NCBI GenBank assembly: GCA_949825045.1 | Contig: OX463815.1 | Coordinates: forward strand, 21,693,231-21,757,230 | DNA length: 64,000 bases | Reading direction: 5' to 3' | Source of the DNA: Argyresthia goedartella | Lineage: Eukaryota > Arthropoda > Insecta > Lepidoptera > Argyresthiidae | Shown here: positions 42,346 through 54,236 of the stretch, piece by piece | How positions within the stretch are numbered: position 1 is the first letter of the stretch | Layout: each line of letters starts with the position of its first letter | Made by a program: the position numbers and the translations under genes | Notes under the pieces: generated by a model | Databases searched by the model: none | What the model saw: only the letters and a program-made list of their open reading frames with translations | Told to the model about the DNA's origin: nothing

Positions 42346-44554
42346 GGATAATGGGAAACTGTTATCAAATTATTGCATTGTCATCGGTCCTTGATGCGTA
42401 TGCAAAGTTTCAAATTAATCAGACTTCTGGAAACTGGTGAAAATTAAGTTCAAAGATTCCGTTACATACATAGATACATACATACATACAACCCAAGCTA
42501 AAAAAGCGTGTTAAAAACAAGTCCTGAGTGACTGATTCATCATCGCAGAGGGTAAACGGCTAAATCTAGAAAGCCGAAAATTTGAGGGTAGTTAAAGAAA
42601 TCGGACTCTAAGGGGATCAAAGACCCGTGTTACCACAAATCAAACAGCTTTTAACCTCAAAACCTCCAATCCCATGCATTTTTGTTTTCAGACAAGTATT
42701 GAACAGTAGTTTTTTTTTTGTGGTAAGGCCCATAAAGTTTGTATGAGTTGTTTAAATTAACTGATTAACTGGGATGTGTTCCTAAGTTGAATCATCGATT
42801 TCTTCGAATGATCCTTTAACAGATACTTAGAAAACATCTGAAACCTTCATGTGGCCATTGAACAGAATGGAAAATTCTAAATATCGCGGTAAGTCGGTAA
42901 GTGATTTTTTTAAGTGGATACTCAGGACATCCTTCTGAACATCCATTCTAAAATAATACAGTTGCTCAGATTAAATCAGTTCCTAACTGAATAATTTCAT
43001 TATGTATTTATCGCACACAAACGAGATACAGAAAAAAAAACATATAAATAGTGTATAAGGGTGAGCTTTAAGTTCATAAGCTTATTCAAAAATCAAATGA
43101 TGCATTTTTGTTTTTTAACAAAATCGATGTCATAGTTCCTAACAATAAAAACTTCTATAACGTATAGTTTGGGATTTCACCCTACTAATGCTTCGAAATG
43201 GGTCAACCTGTTCATACATATATCAATCATTAAGCGCATGACTTTGACTATAGGTTGTCTGACATTAATAATAGATTCGTCCGGTTGGATCACCACACAT
43301 ACGCATGTGTTCGGGGCCTACACACGGCCACACAATGATACAAAATTAACCAAGATAAAGCCTTAACAAAACATCCCTTGTGTTCAATTCGCCACATTTA
43401 TTGGCGCACAATATAGTTCTGATTTACGGTTTATGTTCTCGCAGCAACTTCATTGTTTATATTATTTGCTGTACAAGGTGTAATACAATGTTAAGGGGTA
43501 TTATAAGCTAAGGGATTTCACATTTGCCAACGAAATTAATTACGTGATTTTTAACGGCGAATTTCAAAACTTACATTTTTGGGAAGGCATTTATTTTTTC
43601 ATTAAACCTATATATGTGGGGTAAGATATGTCTTTGAAAATGACGTTGAAGTGTCTGAAACCATTTTTCCTCAAAGTAAAACGTTAAAGAGACAAATCCT
43701 TCCAAAATGGAAAAAAAAAATGTGTCCGGACCCATTTTTTAAACTTTTAAAGTAAGAGAGTAAAAAATAAAAATAAAAATTTCAAGGAAAATTAGTTTGA
43801 ACAAAATAAAATAAGTAGTTTTTTAAGATATTTATTAATTAAGACATTTATTAAAAACCGCAAATATAACTTTGTCATTCATACAAACACTATGAAAAAC
43901 AAAGTAATTATTTGCTGGTGAAGAATGATACTGATATTAGTATTTATATAAGGACGATATTCGCATCTCGACCGGGGAGGAAGAAATAGGGCTTGCAATT
44001 GATGTTGTTTTTTTTTAAGTTTTCAATTCGGTAAATCATTTTGCTGCACGAATCAAATGACTGCCCAGCCCAAAACGTATAGAGAAGTGTATTCTCTACA
44101 CGTTTTAGACCAAGCTGACAAGAAATTTGTAGGTACTGCAAATTTATCGTCCCATTAAAATTTGGCTACACCTTTCTCTTACACCTAGTACAACTCGCAT
44201 TTCCTCTACAATTGTCGGTTTGTGTAACTATGAGTTCCGTATTTAATGGCAAAGCGCTGGAAGTGCCGATTGAGAGATATCTATTTAATTTCCGTAGGTC
44301 CCTTCGGTTGGTTATCCTATTGTTTACGGGGTAAAGTGAGCACATAAAACTGTCACCGCAGCTACAAAGTTTTGCGACAATAAGACCGATTACCGAGACG
44401 CCACAACTATATTAACCAACGTTATAAATACGAGTTTGAACAAAACATACGGCAACCGGATAAGAGAAGATAAGAGCTATCGGATTTATAGCTATTAGTT
44501 TGATTTGTTAGTAAGTTTGACGATTTGAGATTATGACACAGTAACATCTTAATA
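42346..44554 (-). other. Intron, nothing recognised
   Basis: AT-rich intron. A short (ACAT)n stretch lies at 42471-42489, and a diverged relative of the 3655-3735 repeat near 43880-43950. No supported genes. Confidence 0.4.
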
Positions 44555-44640
44555 GTTGCAGCGATGGGCTAGCCCTTATCACGCAACATTGTCTATTGAT
44601 TGTTTTAAGGCTCTTCTGGCTTAAGACGATCGGTAATGCA
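44555..44640 (+). repeat. SINE-like body fragment
   Basis: GTTGCAGCGATGGGCTAGCCCTTATCACGCAA is shared with 61045-61085, where it follows a tRNA-like head. Only the body remains here. Confidence 0.4.
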
Positions 44641-44879
44641 GCGTTATTATTGCTAAAGGAGACACTTTTAAAATCCAGAAAAAAAACATTTTATGAGTAC
44701 ATCCCTTTCCTTCAATTGTATTATTTGAAAATAACACTTAATAAATATTTTTTCATCTAAAACGTGTTATCTCTTGGTATCTGAAAAAAATGTTTATATG
44801 GTTCATGCGTCATAAAAATTGGTTTTTAAAATATGTTAAAACGTGGTATTTGAAAGTATAAAAATAATCTCTTGTATTT

Positions 44880-45345
44880 GAAAATGGCTTGTGCTTAAAT
44901 GTTAACCAAAAACGCACCTATTTAACTACCAATAAATTCGAAATCATTGCCAGAATAGGTTAATGAACACCAAATTATGTTTGGATAAATGATGTTTCAC
45001 TGCACATACTTACTGGGTTGGCTGGAATAGATTTCTTTTAGGAATAAGCCCGCCTTTGTACATCTTATTTCCCACTGCGTTAATTGTTTTCACTGTTTTT
45101 TATGCAATAAAGGATATAATAATAAATAATCACCAAACTTCTTTTTATGATTTGTTTATGTTTTAAGTATTTTTGTTGTTCTTACATGTTCAACCTAACA
45201 CGAAGGAAAAAGGGGGCTTCACTTTGCTCACCCCCTTAATCCTTCACCTGATCTACCGCAGTATTTTGCCCTGATATTTTCTGCAACTTTTGGTGAACAT
45301 TTACCCATTTTGGTAAGAAAAAAATATTTTGGTGGTCATTTGAAT
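44880..45345 (-). repeat. Interspersed repeat, copy 1 of a close pair
   Basis: Blocks CCAAAAACGCACCTATTT, TACCAATAAATTCGAAAT, AAATTATGTTTGGATAAATGA, CACCAAACTTCTTTTTATG, then TTCAACCTAACACGAAGGA and TACCGCAGTATTTTGCCCTG recur in the same order at 45475-45815. The second half is the inverse of the AGCGAAGCGAAG repeat at 335-480. An extra segment splits this copy at about 45000-45130. Confidence 0.7.
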
Positions 45346-45474
45346 TGTTCTCTTTGAAAATTAGACAAAAACATACAATTTTTGCTCTATTCTGCCGCAG
45401 GGACTGACATAACAGCCATTGTTGCAGTGTGTTTTTTTATGAACTTGATTCTAATATGGTTAAGTCCAAAATTT

Positions 45475-45815
45475 AAAGGCTTGTGTTTAAACGATTACCA
45501 AAAACGCACCTATTTTACTACCAATAAATTCGAAATGACTGCCAGAATGGATAAATGTCCACCAAATTGTGTTTGGATAAATGATCACCAAACTTCTTTT
45601 TATGTTTTGTGTACTTAAGTTTATGTTTTAAGTATTTTTTGTTATTCTTACATGTTCAACCTAACACGAAGGATAAAGGGGGCGTCGCTTCGCTCACCCC
45701 CTTTACCCTTCACCTAAGCTACCGCAGTATTTTGCCCTGATATTTTTTGCAACTTTTGGTGTTCATTTATCCATTTTGGGTAGGAAAAAAATATTTTGGT
45801 GATCATTATATTTGT
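45475..45815 (-). repeat. Interspersed repeat, copy 2 of a close pair
   Basis: Same family and orientation as 44880-45345, without the extra internal segment. Their adjacency could be tandem duplication or two independent insertions. Confidence 0.7.
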
Positions 45816-45936
45816 TGCCAAATAAAAAACCAACACGAATCGAGTTGATAATTTTACCGATATCCGAGCTTCAACGTGGGCACTGCTGTGCCTCAGACAC
45901 CCGTATGGGAATTGGCGTGACCCCATTTTATTTTCG

Positions 45937-46304
45937 TTTTTAGGGTTCCGTACCCAAGGTATAAAAACGGGACCCTATTACTAAGACTCCGCTGTCTGTC
46001 TGTCTGTCCATCTGTCAGCACCAGGCTGTATCTCCAGAACCGTGATAGTAAGACAGTTGAAATTTTCACAGATGATTATTTCTGTTGCCGCTATAACAAC
46101 AAATACTAAAAATCAGACAACAATACAACAATTCTTTCAATACCACATACAAACTTATGATCGCACCTAGTTACGTACATGGAGTGTGAAAGTAGCCGCA
46201 CCAACAACTTTGTAAACAACATTTTCCTATGTAAAATCCAAACTATTCACTCCACACCATCCTTACCATTGCAAGGTGGTAAGGAGCCCTTGACCGGTTT
46301 TTTA
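45937..46304 (+). repeat. GGGTTCCGTACC-type repeat, full-length copy
   Basis: Starts TTTTTAGGGTTCCGTACCC and ends GACCGGTTTTTTA, with (TGTC)n, GGCTGTATCTCCAGAACCG and CTGTTGCCGCTATAACAAC in the usual order. It ends 14 bp from the GT of the Beat exon at 46319, so the repeat fills the intron almost to the splice donor. Confidence 0.75.
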
Positions 46305-46318
46305 GTACTAAAACTCAC

Positions 46319-46454
46319 CCACAACCCGCAGAGTGGCGCTCTTGTAGACGGTGTGAAAGAAGGGCGCATCTGCGGAGACCTCGCACCGGTACCGACCGCT
46401 CAGCGATCTGGTAGCGCCTCGCAACACCACCTGCTGGGCTCCCGACCTGGAGAC
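46319..46454 (-). CDS. beat: Beat-like protein, end of Ig domain 1
   Basis: Acceptor CCTTTCTCTTCCAG and perfect donor GTGAGT bound 136 bp, phase 0 in and phase 1 out. It encodes VVLRGATRSLSGRYRCEVSA, then DAPFFHTVYKSATLRVV. SGRYRCEVSADAPxFHT is the signature block of Beat Ig1, with the second conserved Cys in YRCEV. It follows ...GISVD of exon 54237-54445 and precedes E-L-P-E of exon 20584-20717 in the correct phases. Confidence 0.93.
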
Positions 46455-46459
46455 CTGGA

Positions 46460-46878
46460 AGAGAAAGGCAATATTAGAAGGTCTCTAAAATAAACCTGTG
46501 AAGTCAAGAGCGCATCTACGAGGAGGAACGAGGAGCCAGTTTAAGCAGACCGTCCGGTATACATCTGTAATAATAGTCTAATCAACAAAAAAATGTAGCT
46601 CATATCGTAGAAAATGATTGGTAACGAGTAGTATGTGTAGAATCAAAGTTGTAGAGAATTTTATCAACTTTCAACAAATTTTCCTATGACGCGTTGTTTT
46701 CGAGATGTAAGCAATAAACCAACACACTAGAACTTATTTATGACCCTTACCCCCACCCCTACTAGGACTCACCTCAGAGGGATTAGGACTTTAAGTGAAT
46801 CTGTCTCCTAACTAGACCCACAAAGTTCCAAATTCAAACTTTCTGCTTTCGATTTTTCATCTACACCCCCCTAGTGGC
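46460..46878 (-). other. Intron, nothing recognised
   Basis: Part of the 7.8-kb intron. It contains ACCCCCACCCC-like patches that may belong to an old repeat, but no match was found within the window. Confidence 0.35.
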
Positions 46879-46958
46879 CCATTTGAGCAATTTAAAAACC
46901 ATGTTAAAGCGACTTTGTCGAAAAAGGGATATTACAATGTTCAAGATTAATTAACTTA

Positions 46959-49900
46959 TGGTTTTAATTTTCTATTTAAGACGTAATATGAGATGTACAT
47001 ACATTTAAAAATACTTTGTACAAAACTTAAATATGCAAAAACATACACACACACACACACAAACACACTAAGAAAATAAAGCGCCCCGGACCATATCAGA
47101 TGCAAAGGTCCCCATCACGCTGGCGGCGTTTCCGCGCTGCACTGCGAGGGAGATCCTCTGCATAAGATAGGACCCGGAGCGGCGGTCATAGCCACGGTCC
47201 CTCAGGCGGCGCCCTATTTCCCTAATGAATGCCTTGCCCTGCACTCTCCAGACCCCGGTGGTTTCTATGGCAAGCGGGACGAATATATACTGGCCCAAAA
47301 GCACAGAGTACTTTTGGGTCTTCATCCTCGCTGCCTCTTCGGCTGCGGCCCCCGGGGTGGTCACGGTCGATGCCAGGTGGGACGGAGCGAATGTGCAGAC
47401 ACACGTTGCATCCCAAAGCAATGACCGTCCCCTCTCCCACGGGATCATGGTCAGGCCATCCGGGCGTTTCCCATCGGTACGGCACAGCCCCGCGGGCTCC
47501 AATACACAAGGTATATTGGCTGTTACAAGAGCCCGCTTGACGATGTCATTGATAGAGGAGTGCCGGGAAAGCCTGCCCGCGCTTCGAACGCAGTGAAGGC
47601 CGTGCCGACCATGAACGTCCACACCCGCACCACACACACAGGTATGAGACTGGCAGATGTCACAGCCAAGGCGCAAGGCCACAGCCACGCGCAACGTGTC
47701 ATTGTCCAGAAATGTTCCTAGTTGTGGAGAAGGCAAGGCGTGGAGCCAGAGCCCTGACTCTGGCTGCGAAACTGCGCGCAGTCGTGCCAGCTCGACCCCC
47801 GAACTCTGGTCCAATAACTCGTTAAGCGTGACTCCACACGATAACTCATCCCAATTACGTTGTGAGTGCGGGTGCTGGGGCGGAGTGCTACCAGGACACC
47901 AATCATGCCATAACCCTAATGCCTCCTCCGCGAAGGGGATACGAAAACCATCACCATGGATATTTAAAATAAGAGTGACAAGGTCTCGCACCCCATGCGA
48001 CGAAGACAAGAAGGCCGGCAGCTCGGTGTCGCGCAACCGTCGAATGCCTAAACCACCGTGCCTGATGGGCAAAGCTGCTTGGCACCACTGAGAGGAAGTC
48101 ATTTCGATATTTATAATCGATTCTAATGAGGTCTTCAGTACGTTATCATACTCAGTGGATTCCTCCCTACAAAGCCACGTCGGAGCCGTACGCAACGTGT
48201 ATGTAAGCCTGGGAATTGACAGACAACTCCTCAGGATTGTTAGTGCGACGTGGGCTGGGAGTTGTTGTAAGTGATCCTTGGATGCCAAGAGAGCTCTTGT
48301 TTTGGCCGATAAGACACCCGGGATACCCTCGGGGAAGACTGGCGCACCCAATAAAGTAAAGTTGGATTTATCCAGTAATCTTAACCCTGGGGCTACGGAA
48401 TAGACTTCTGATAGCACTTCCGGGGAGACCTGGCTGGAACAGGGGTATAATTCGCATTTCTGTGGATTCACTTCAAGCCCCAACCTCGCTAACCCCTCGA
48501 CAAGTGCTCTCAGATCCTCGATCACTACTTCCGGGCTGCCTCCGATGGTACCGTCATCCAAATACCATACGTTTAGAGGTGACCGCAAGGTGGACACTAC
48601 ATTCTGAATTGCGAGGCTAAATATTAAAGGTCCCAAAGGATCACCTTGCTGCGCCCCCACCTGAGACTCCACCAACTTGTCTCCTAAAAATAAGTTACTC
48701 GATCTGTAATAACATTGGTGTAGAAACGGGTACAATGCAGGAACTTTCTCCTTTATCATGGACAAAATTGAGTCGCACTCAACTGCATTAAAAGCGTTGC
48801 GAAGATCGACCTTTACTACAATATTATTTGTATCGGCCTCATACAGGGCAAAGGCCCGAGTAGCATGTATAGCCGCCTCGCAACCCAAGGGTACGCCAAA
48901 ACCCAATTGGCGGGGCTGCAGAAATGAAGCCATCTCCTCTCTTACGGCGCGGCACCCTAGCTTAGCCACTAAGCGACGGATCACACTGCCTATGGCAATA
49001 GGCCGTAAGCCTCCATCCTTTTTTCGAAGGGCACACAATGAGGCACCGTATAAAAAAGGACAAACTTCCCTATTTACCTCGCCTTTTAGCATGAAATTCG
49101 CCAAACTACAAACTGAGGCCAAGAGTTTTCCACCGTTGTCGCCCGCAGCAGCCGACGTCAGCTCTTTAAGGTGTTCAGGGCGCAGCCCGTCCAAGCCTGC
49201 CGCGGAACCATTAGAAAATGATGCGACAGCCTCGGAGACGTCCGACACTTCCACAGAAAGGAACTTGTCTGAGGAGGTCGGCTCTGGTGGGAAATCTAAA
49301 GAACGACCCGGAGAGGGATGTTTGAGGCGCAAGGCTTCCAATGTCTCCTCACTATTGTCAGCTACTGAGCAGTCAGACATTAAGATCCTTACCGCTCCAC
49401 CTAGGTCCCCATCATAAACCTTCGTTTCCACGGCCCTATAAAAGGATCGGCGACTAAACGCCCTTATACTGGGCCGCGGATCTGACGTGACCAACCCTTG
49501 CGTACCCTGTGTGCTGATATTGTAAATATTTTCTCTCACTTTGGAAGTCAGCGACTGACTCCGATTGTCGGAGGAAGGGACTCTTAGGCATTTGAATGAA
49601 AAAGTTAGAAGGGCAAACCAGTCCTCCGTCGAGTTGTTCTGAACGCAGTGGTCAATCAATTGTGACAACTTCCCGGCGGCAAGACTTCTTGCACCCTTAG
49701 GAATATGTTTAAGGACCCTTACATTCGCCCTCAACAATGGTAACTGACCAAAAACTGGAGTGAGCACTTCACCATCACCAAGAACAGCCTGAGACTGTTG
49801 CGAATGCAGACCCCTGTGTACCCTACTTATATGCACGTTCAAGCCCCGGGGAAAATTAAACTGCCTTGAGGAACCGGGACAATGAGGACACAGTGACAGA

Positions 49901-49960
49901 GTGGGCATCTGGAACTAATTAACTAAACACAAATTGTAAAATAAGATTAAATGATACAAT
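46959..49960 (-). mobile_element. REL-endonuclease non-LTR element, near full length
   Basis: 3.0-kb single-ORF element flanked by ATTAACTTA at 46950-46958 and 49961-49969, a likely 9-bp target duplication. The 5' UTR is only about 50 bp. The 3' UTR is about 110 bp, contains a (GT)n run and has no poly(A) tail. A single ORF with N-terminal zinc finger, central RT and C-terminal restriction-like endonuclease is the plan of R2/R4/NeSL-type elements. The clade was not resolved. It is sense to the host gene. Confidence 0.85.
47068..49908 (-). CDS. REL-LINE protein: zinc finger, RT, endonuclease
   Basis: 946 residues from ATG at 49908 with no break. The N-terminus has a C2H2 finger (CPHC...H..RVH, about 7-31). 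The RT lies around 240-500: AAGLDGLRPEHL, GGLRPIAIGSVIRRLVAKL, VKVDLRNAFNAVE (first Asp), AQQGDPLGPLIF and WYLDDGTIGG (catalytic pair, about 449). The C-terminus has a Cys/His cluster CDICQSHTCVCGAG..HGRHGLHC (about 750-775). A PD-(D/E)xK-type endonuclease follows, with KRPDGLTMIPW (about 815) and WDATCVCTF (about 831), then a conserved QRISLAVQRGNAASV tail. All expected catalytic residues that I can judge are present, so the copy may be competent. Confidence 0.88.
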   Translation of the reverse strand: MPTLSLCPHCPGSSRQFNFPRGLNVHISRVHRGLHSQQSQAVLGDGEVLTPVFGQLPLLRANVRVLKHIPKGARSLAAGKLSQLIDHCVQNNSTEDWFALLTFSFKCLRVPSSDNRSQSLTSKVRENIYNISTQGTQGLVTSDPRPSIRAFSRRSFYRAVETKVYDGDLGGAVRILMSDCSVADNSEETLEALRLKHPSPGRSLDFPPEPTSSDKFLSVEVSDVSEAVASFSNGSAAGLDGLRPEHLKELTSAAAGDNGGKLLASVCSLANFMLKGEVNREVCPFLYGASLCALRKKDGGLRPIAIGSVIRRLVAKLGCRAVREEMASFLQPRQLGFGVPLGCEAAIHATRAFALYEADTNNIVVKVDLRNAFNAVECDSILSMIKEKVPALYPFLHQCYYRSSNLFLGDKLVESQVGAQQGDPLGPLIFSLAIQNVVSTLRSPLNVWYLDDGTIGGSPEVVIEDLRALVEGLARLGLEVNPQKCELYPCSSQVSPEVLSEVYSVAPGLRLLDKSNFTLLGAPVFPEGIPGVLSAKTRALLASKDHLQQLPAHVALTILRSCLSIPRLTYTLRTAPTWLCREESTEYDNVLKTSLESIINIEMTSSQWCQAALPIRHGGLGIRRLRDTELPAFLSSSHGVRDLVTLILNIHGDGFRIPFAEEALGLWHDWCPGSTPPQHPHSQRNWDELSCGVTLNELLDQSSGVELARLRAVSQPESGLWLHALPSPQLGTFLDNDTLRVAVALRLGCDICQSHTCVCGAGVDVHGRHGLHCVRSAGRLSRHSSINDIVKRALVTANIPCVLEPAGLCRTDGKRPDGLTMIPWERGRSLLWDATCVCTFAPSHLASTVTTPGAAAEEAARMKTQKYSVLLGQYIFVPLAIETTGVWRVQGKAFIREIGRRLRDRGYDRRSGSYLMQRISLAVQRGNAASVMGTFASDMVRGALFS

Positions 49961-50235
49961 ATTAACTTAAATAACGGGACTGTATGGGGTTAATCTGGCT
50001 CAACACAGACCTTGCTGTTAATAATTTTGCAATTATTTATTCCTGCTTAATAATTATGATAATGATATTTTAATATTTGTATTAGTTAAGCACAAGCAAT
50101 TTTTAAAAGAGATCTAAAAATCAATCTGGGAGTTTCTACCCCCTTCTTCTCCCACAGTGGTCCAATGTAGAGAAGTGGCAAAAAATTACGATTGCTAAGT
50201 ATATGTAAATATCTACAGTAATAAAGACATTTGGA

Positions 50236-50789
50236 ATTTGGACTTATTTACTAAGCTATTGGGTTCGGGGCCTATACACCTGGAAGGTAAAGATTTTATA
50301 AGCAGGTCTACAGAATATGTGTCCAGTCAAATAGGTGTTATGTTCCAAAAGTGGACTGTATAGTCACGAGCGCATATATCTAACCATAACTATTTGATAC
50401 AGATTCTATAAGCTTGAGGTATACATTCTCGTAGATCGTGTAATCTCTGTTGTGTATAGTTCCTAGTTAGGAAAAACGAGTCGGGCTCGCGCACCAGGTT
50501 TCTGTACACACTTGTAGATATGTGTATTTTTGTTATGTATATTTAAATAGTTCGCTCATCACGTATTACCGACTCTCACGTTTGTACAGTGTGTACAGCT
50601 GTATGTACAGTGTGTGTACTTCACCCATATTTTATGTACTGCAAGATTTTTTTGCTATTACATCTTGCTTCGTGAGAAATTTCACAATTCTAGGTAAACG
50701 GGAGTACCCTATAGGTTTTGATTCCCTGGCGAGCATTAACCACATTCAACAAAATTGAGACAGACACGGCGTTAACATTTGATACCGTT
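50236..50789 (-). other. Intron, nothing recognised
   Basis: No feature supported. GTGTGTACAG-like simple sequence near 50590-50620. Confidence 0.4.
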
Positions 50790-51440
50790 GACCTATCAGT
50801 TTTTTTTACTAGAAGCTACACATCTGAGTAATTGATATTAATTTCAACTTGATACCTCCACGTATTCCTTGACAGACAGACAAACAGACAGAAAGACAAA
50901 AATTTACAATTTTAAGACGTTTCCCTTTATGTTTACCGTAAAACCTCTAAACGTGCCAATTTACATGATTTCCAGGCGATTATCAAGCAATTTCAGGAAA
51001 ATTGTGACATAAATGGCGGTATCTTTGAAATGCATTGACCTACATAAATATGTACATATTACACATATGTGTAAGTTTGATTTTTTCACAACTTGAAGAG
51101 ACTACATGTATATTTTTTAACTTGACCTTTACGCATTTCTGAGAAAAAGCATCTTAACCGATGGACACGGACAGACAGACAGACAGACGGAATTAACAGT
51201 TTACCGAGGTTTCCCTTTATTGTGGTATAAGACTTTGCTTCTTGCCAAATTTCATGATTCTGTGAAAAGTACACTGGTTTTGATTCCCATGCGAATATGA
51301 AGCAATATCCGCAAAATCGAGACATACATATAAGTTTGTTTTTTTCACAACTTTAAGAGACTATCCGCACGAGTAATCGATATTAATGATAACTTGATGC
51401 CCCTACGTGTCCTTTGGAAAAAGGTCTTAACAGGCGGATG
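50790..51440 (-). repeat. Imperfect repeat units with (CAGA)n blocks
   Basis: Three diverged units near 50820-50960, 51075-51300 and 51335-51440. They share AACTTGAxxCC, ACGxxTxCxTxxGACAGACAG, TTTCCCTTTAT and TTTTTCACAACTTxAAGAGACTA. Non-coding, probably one interspersed family inserted or duplicated in series. Confidence 0.55.
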
Positions 51441-51968
51441 GACAGACAGATAGATAACGAAGTGATAACGAAGAAAAAAAAACAAAAACAAAAAACAGTG
51501 ATCCTGGGGTTTTTTTTCCTTTTGGGAACGGATTCCTAAAAACACCTCCAAAGTTAGTCGGCTAATTGGCAGGAAACAAATTAACTCCCAAAATTTATTT
51601 TTTATAGCCCGATCCTTTTGAAGGTTAATTGATTTAGTTAACAAGCAAATTCTCTCATTTTATTTCATGCCGTTAACATCCAGCAACCATAATTATGTTA
51701 ATATTCAAAGTTAACATCTTCCACAATCATCCAACCGACACGACCAACATGGCCAAACATCAATATTCGACTACAAGCGTTATTTACACAATGTTGGCTA
51801 ACACTGAATCATGCACACAATAGATGTAAGCCACGATACACGCCGTCCAACATTAGCGCTCTATCATAATCTGGCCAGCATTGGTCACGAGCAAGGAATG
51901 GAGCCACCAATATCCCTCTGGCAAAGCAAACGGTTTTTGACCTTTTTCGTGTGTGTCCACAAGTGTAT
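51441..51968 (-). other. Intron, nothing recognised
   Basis: Short ORFs on both strands lack support. Confidence 0.4.
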
Positions 51969-52102
51969 GACAAGACAAAGAAAAGACAAGATAAAGGCCA
52001 CGCTTGCATAGCATGTCCTTTTGAGTATCCAATCCTTCAAGTCTGTTTGTGTAGATCATGCCGTGCGAGCGTGGCCTTTGCCTGTCTTGACTTTGTCTTG
52101 TC
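51969..52102. mobile_element. Small TIR element, ~45-bp arms
   Basis: GACAAGACAAAG...AAAGGCCACGCTTGCATAGCAT is inverted at the right as ATGCCGTGCGAGCGTGGCCTTT...CTTTGTCTTGTC. Total 134 bp, so it is almost all arm. MITE-like. The end sequence GACAAGACAAAG could mark the family. Confidence 0.65.
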
Positions 52103-54236
52103 GCCTCAGTAATCTTGTAATATGTCCACTTTTTCACGAGAAAGAAAGCATCTGTAGTTGTTATCTGTATTTATATATAAGTTTTCAGTCAGGGGATTTC
52201 ATTGCAAAGGCGGTTCCTATCATAATTATTCTGTGGACACTAGTGTTTGTCAGGTAACAATGCAATGTATCACGAGTCGGGTAGGACACTCGCTGACCGC
52301 CTGCTAGAATCCGGTGGCACGTAATTTATACGTGAGCCACGTAATCCTGTAACAAGCAGCGGCTTCGTATGTAGTTGTGAGAGCCGGCTCAGCTAAAAGC
52401 ATCGATCCATCTTTACGGAAAGTCGGTCCACTTTGAGAGACCGCCGATCTAAATCATGCCCGAGACATCTGACCCGATTTTCAAGGACCGTGTGCGAAGA
52501 GCGTAAGTCATGTCTCGATGCAAACTTGGAGTGTTCGTTATGCCCCGGAATGCTTTTTAATGTATTATTTTGGCACAGTGTTATAACAGCGGTGGCGCGG
52601 TGCCAACGGCTAAAGGTTTAACATGCCCGCCGCTCAACAAGATTCTTAAGTGATTTTTTGCTGCGAGCATTCTCGGAGCACCCGCTAGCTCCTAGCAAGA
52701 TGTCGAGCCATTGACCCATATATAATCACAGTTTATGACGTTGTTTATTATCTTACCGTAAGTTAGCTCATTCGTGTTTCCTTTGTTCTTTTATAGCGGC
52801 GAGTTAACATTTTAAATGGATTAAGTAGGGAAGGAAAATGGTCGTTCAATTTGTTTAATCTCTTAGTTGTTTTAATCTTATCGTAAGAATGAGTAAGTGT
52901 ATTTGCTTGCCCGGGGATTTGTCCCCGGGCGGGGCCTTAGGGACTTTTTATCAGATTATTCGCTCAAGTTTAGTTAACTGGCCTGTTAATTCAGAGTATT
53001 AATACTATTTATAGTATATGTGGGTAACTTTCATTAACTATGATTATGTTTACCGTGGATTGTTTATTTTGAATTTTACGTCTGTCTATGAATTTTAATT
53101 GTATATAAATTGTAACCTGTATTTATATTGTAATTGAATTGTAATTATATCTTGTAAACTCCTTTAGCATTATGTATATTTGCGTCGATCTGGCATTCGC
53201 TGTAATGGCTCAAGGAAATAATCTAAACAATAAATAATTGTTGTTATCATTGGTTGTTAGGCCTAAATCAGCGGGTTCGATTTCCGATTTTCATTATTCC
53301 TTAATGATAATATTTTGACTTTGAAGAACAAACACATTGTATTAGGAAATATTAAGAGACTAAATGCTTGTACTCGTCTGTTATACCTATACATTATAGG
53401 TATTATCGAATCTGTGAGTAACTTCGACCGACCTATATAATAATTCTACCATCTACCGTACAGAAACTTGGTAAATCTATACAAAGTTAGGTTTTGTTCG
53501 CACATATGAACCAAAAGTTATGATTCATTCTAATACCGACTTGTGTGCTTAGTTTTAGGTTTATATTTGCCAACATTTTAAATATCATATGCTATTGCTG
53601 CCGGTAAACATGCTATTGGGCGCTAAAATGATTTAACCGCTCCTAAATCACACTACGTGAGGCGAGCTTTCATGAAGCTTTCGTATAAAGCGCTTTGATG
53701 CACAACTCCACGTCCTTCGGCTTTAGCTAATGAAATACCTGCTCAAGGAGCTTGAAAATACTAAGAGCAAGGAAAATGTTTGTTTTCTACACTTAACTAA
53801 CTGTAGAGGAGTAAGAACTTACTTATATCTTTTTTTTAGATCAGCTTAAGTAATTGGGAATAATGGTGCTAGTACTGTCTGTCTAATGTCAGAGCAGAGC
53901 TAACAAAGCTCGTCCCATAAAAGTTGCACTTTGTGTGTGTGTATGTGGTCCTTTAACTGCAATACCTTTATACTAGGTACATCTCTTAACTTTTTCAAGA
54001 AGTACAAAAATCTTTAGAAAAATACCTGAAATACCGGTACACCACTATACGCGTGATTATTTTAAAATACCTAGATAATAATTAATTCAAAATTAAATTA
54101 AATTAATTAAAGTTAAATTCTTAACAATACGGGTCCATAATATTGTACTCTCATTCTCGTCCTCTTTTCGATTTCAAATTTTCAGTTTATAGTTTCACTT
54201 CAAACAGTGTACTTGAATCCAAGTGTTGAAACTCAC
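52103..54236 (-). other. Intron, nothing firmly recognised
   Basis: Contains a GC-richer patch at 52260-52700 and a short palindrome CCCGGGGATTTGTCCCCGGG at 52911-52930. A possible SINE remnant with a B-box-like GGGTTCGATTTCC lies at 53273-53285. None is strong. Confidence 0.4.

Larger units (their letters stand above)
46879..50235 (+). mobile_element. Old LINE 3' end, interrupted by REL LINE
   Basis: 46879-46949 (GAGCAATTTAAAAACCATGT ... GATATTACAATGTTCAAG) and 49970-50235 (CGGGACTGTATGGGGTTAAT ... CAGTAATAAAGACATTTGGA) are two halves of one LINE tail of the 15534-17745 family, on the plus strand. The halves join at the point corresponding to about 15800-15812 of that copy. The intervening 3 kb is a separate, younger element. 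Confidence 0.85.

Noticed and set aside
47222..49417. Several long ORFs opposite the REL-LINE protein
   Set aside because: Shadows of a GC-rich coding sequence. They share no domain and the minus-strand frame explains the region.
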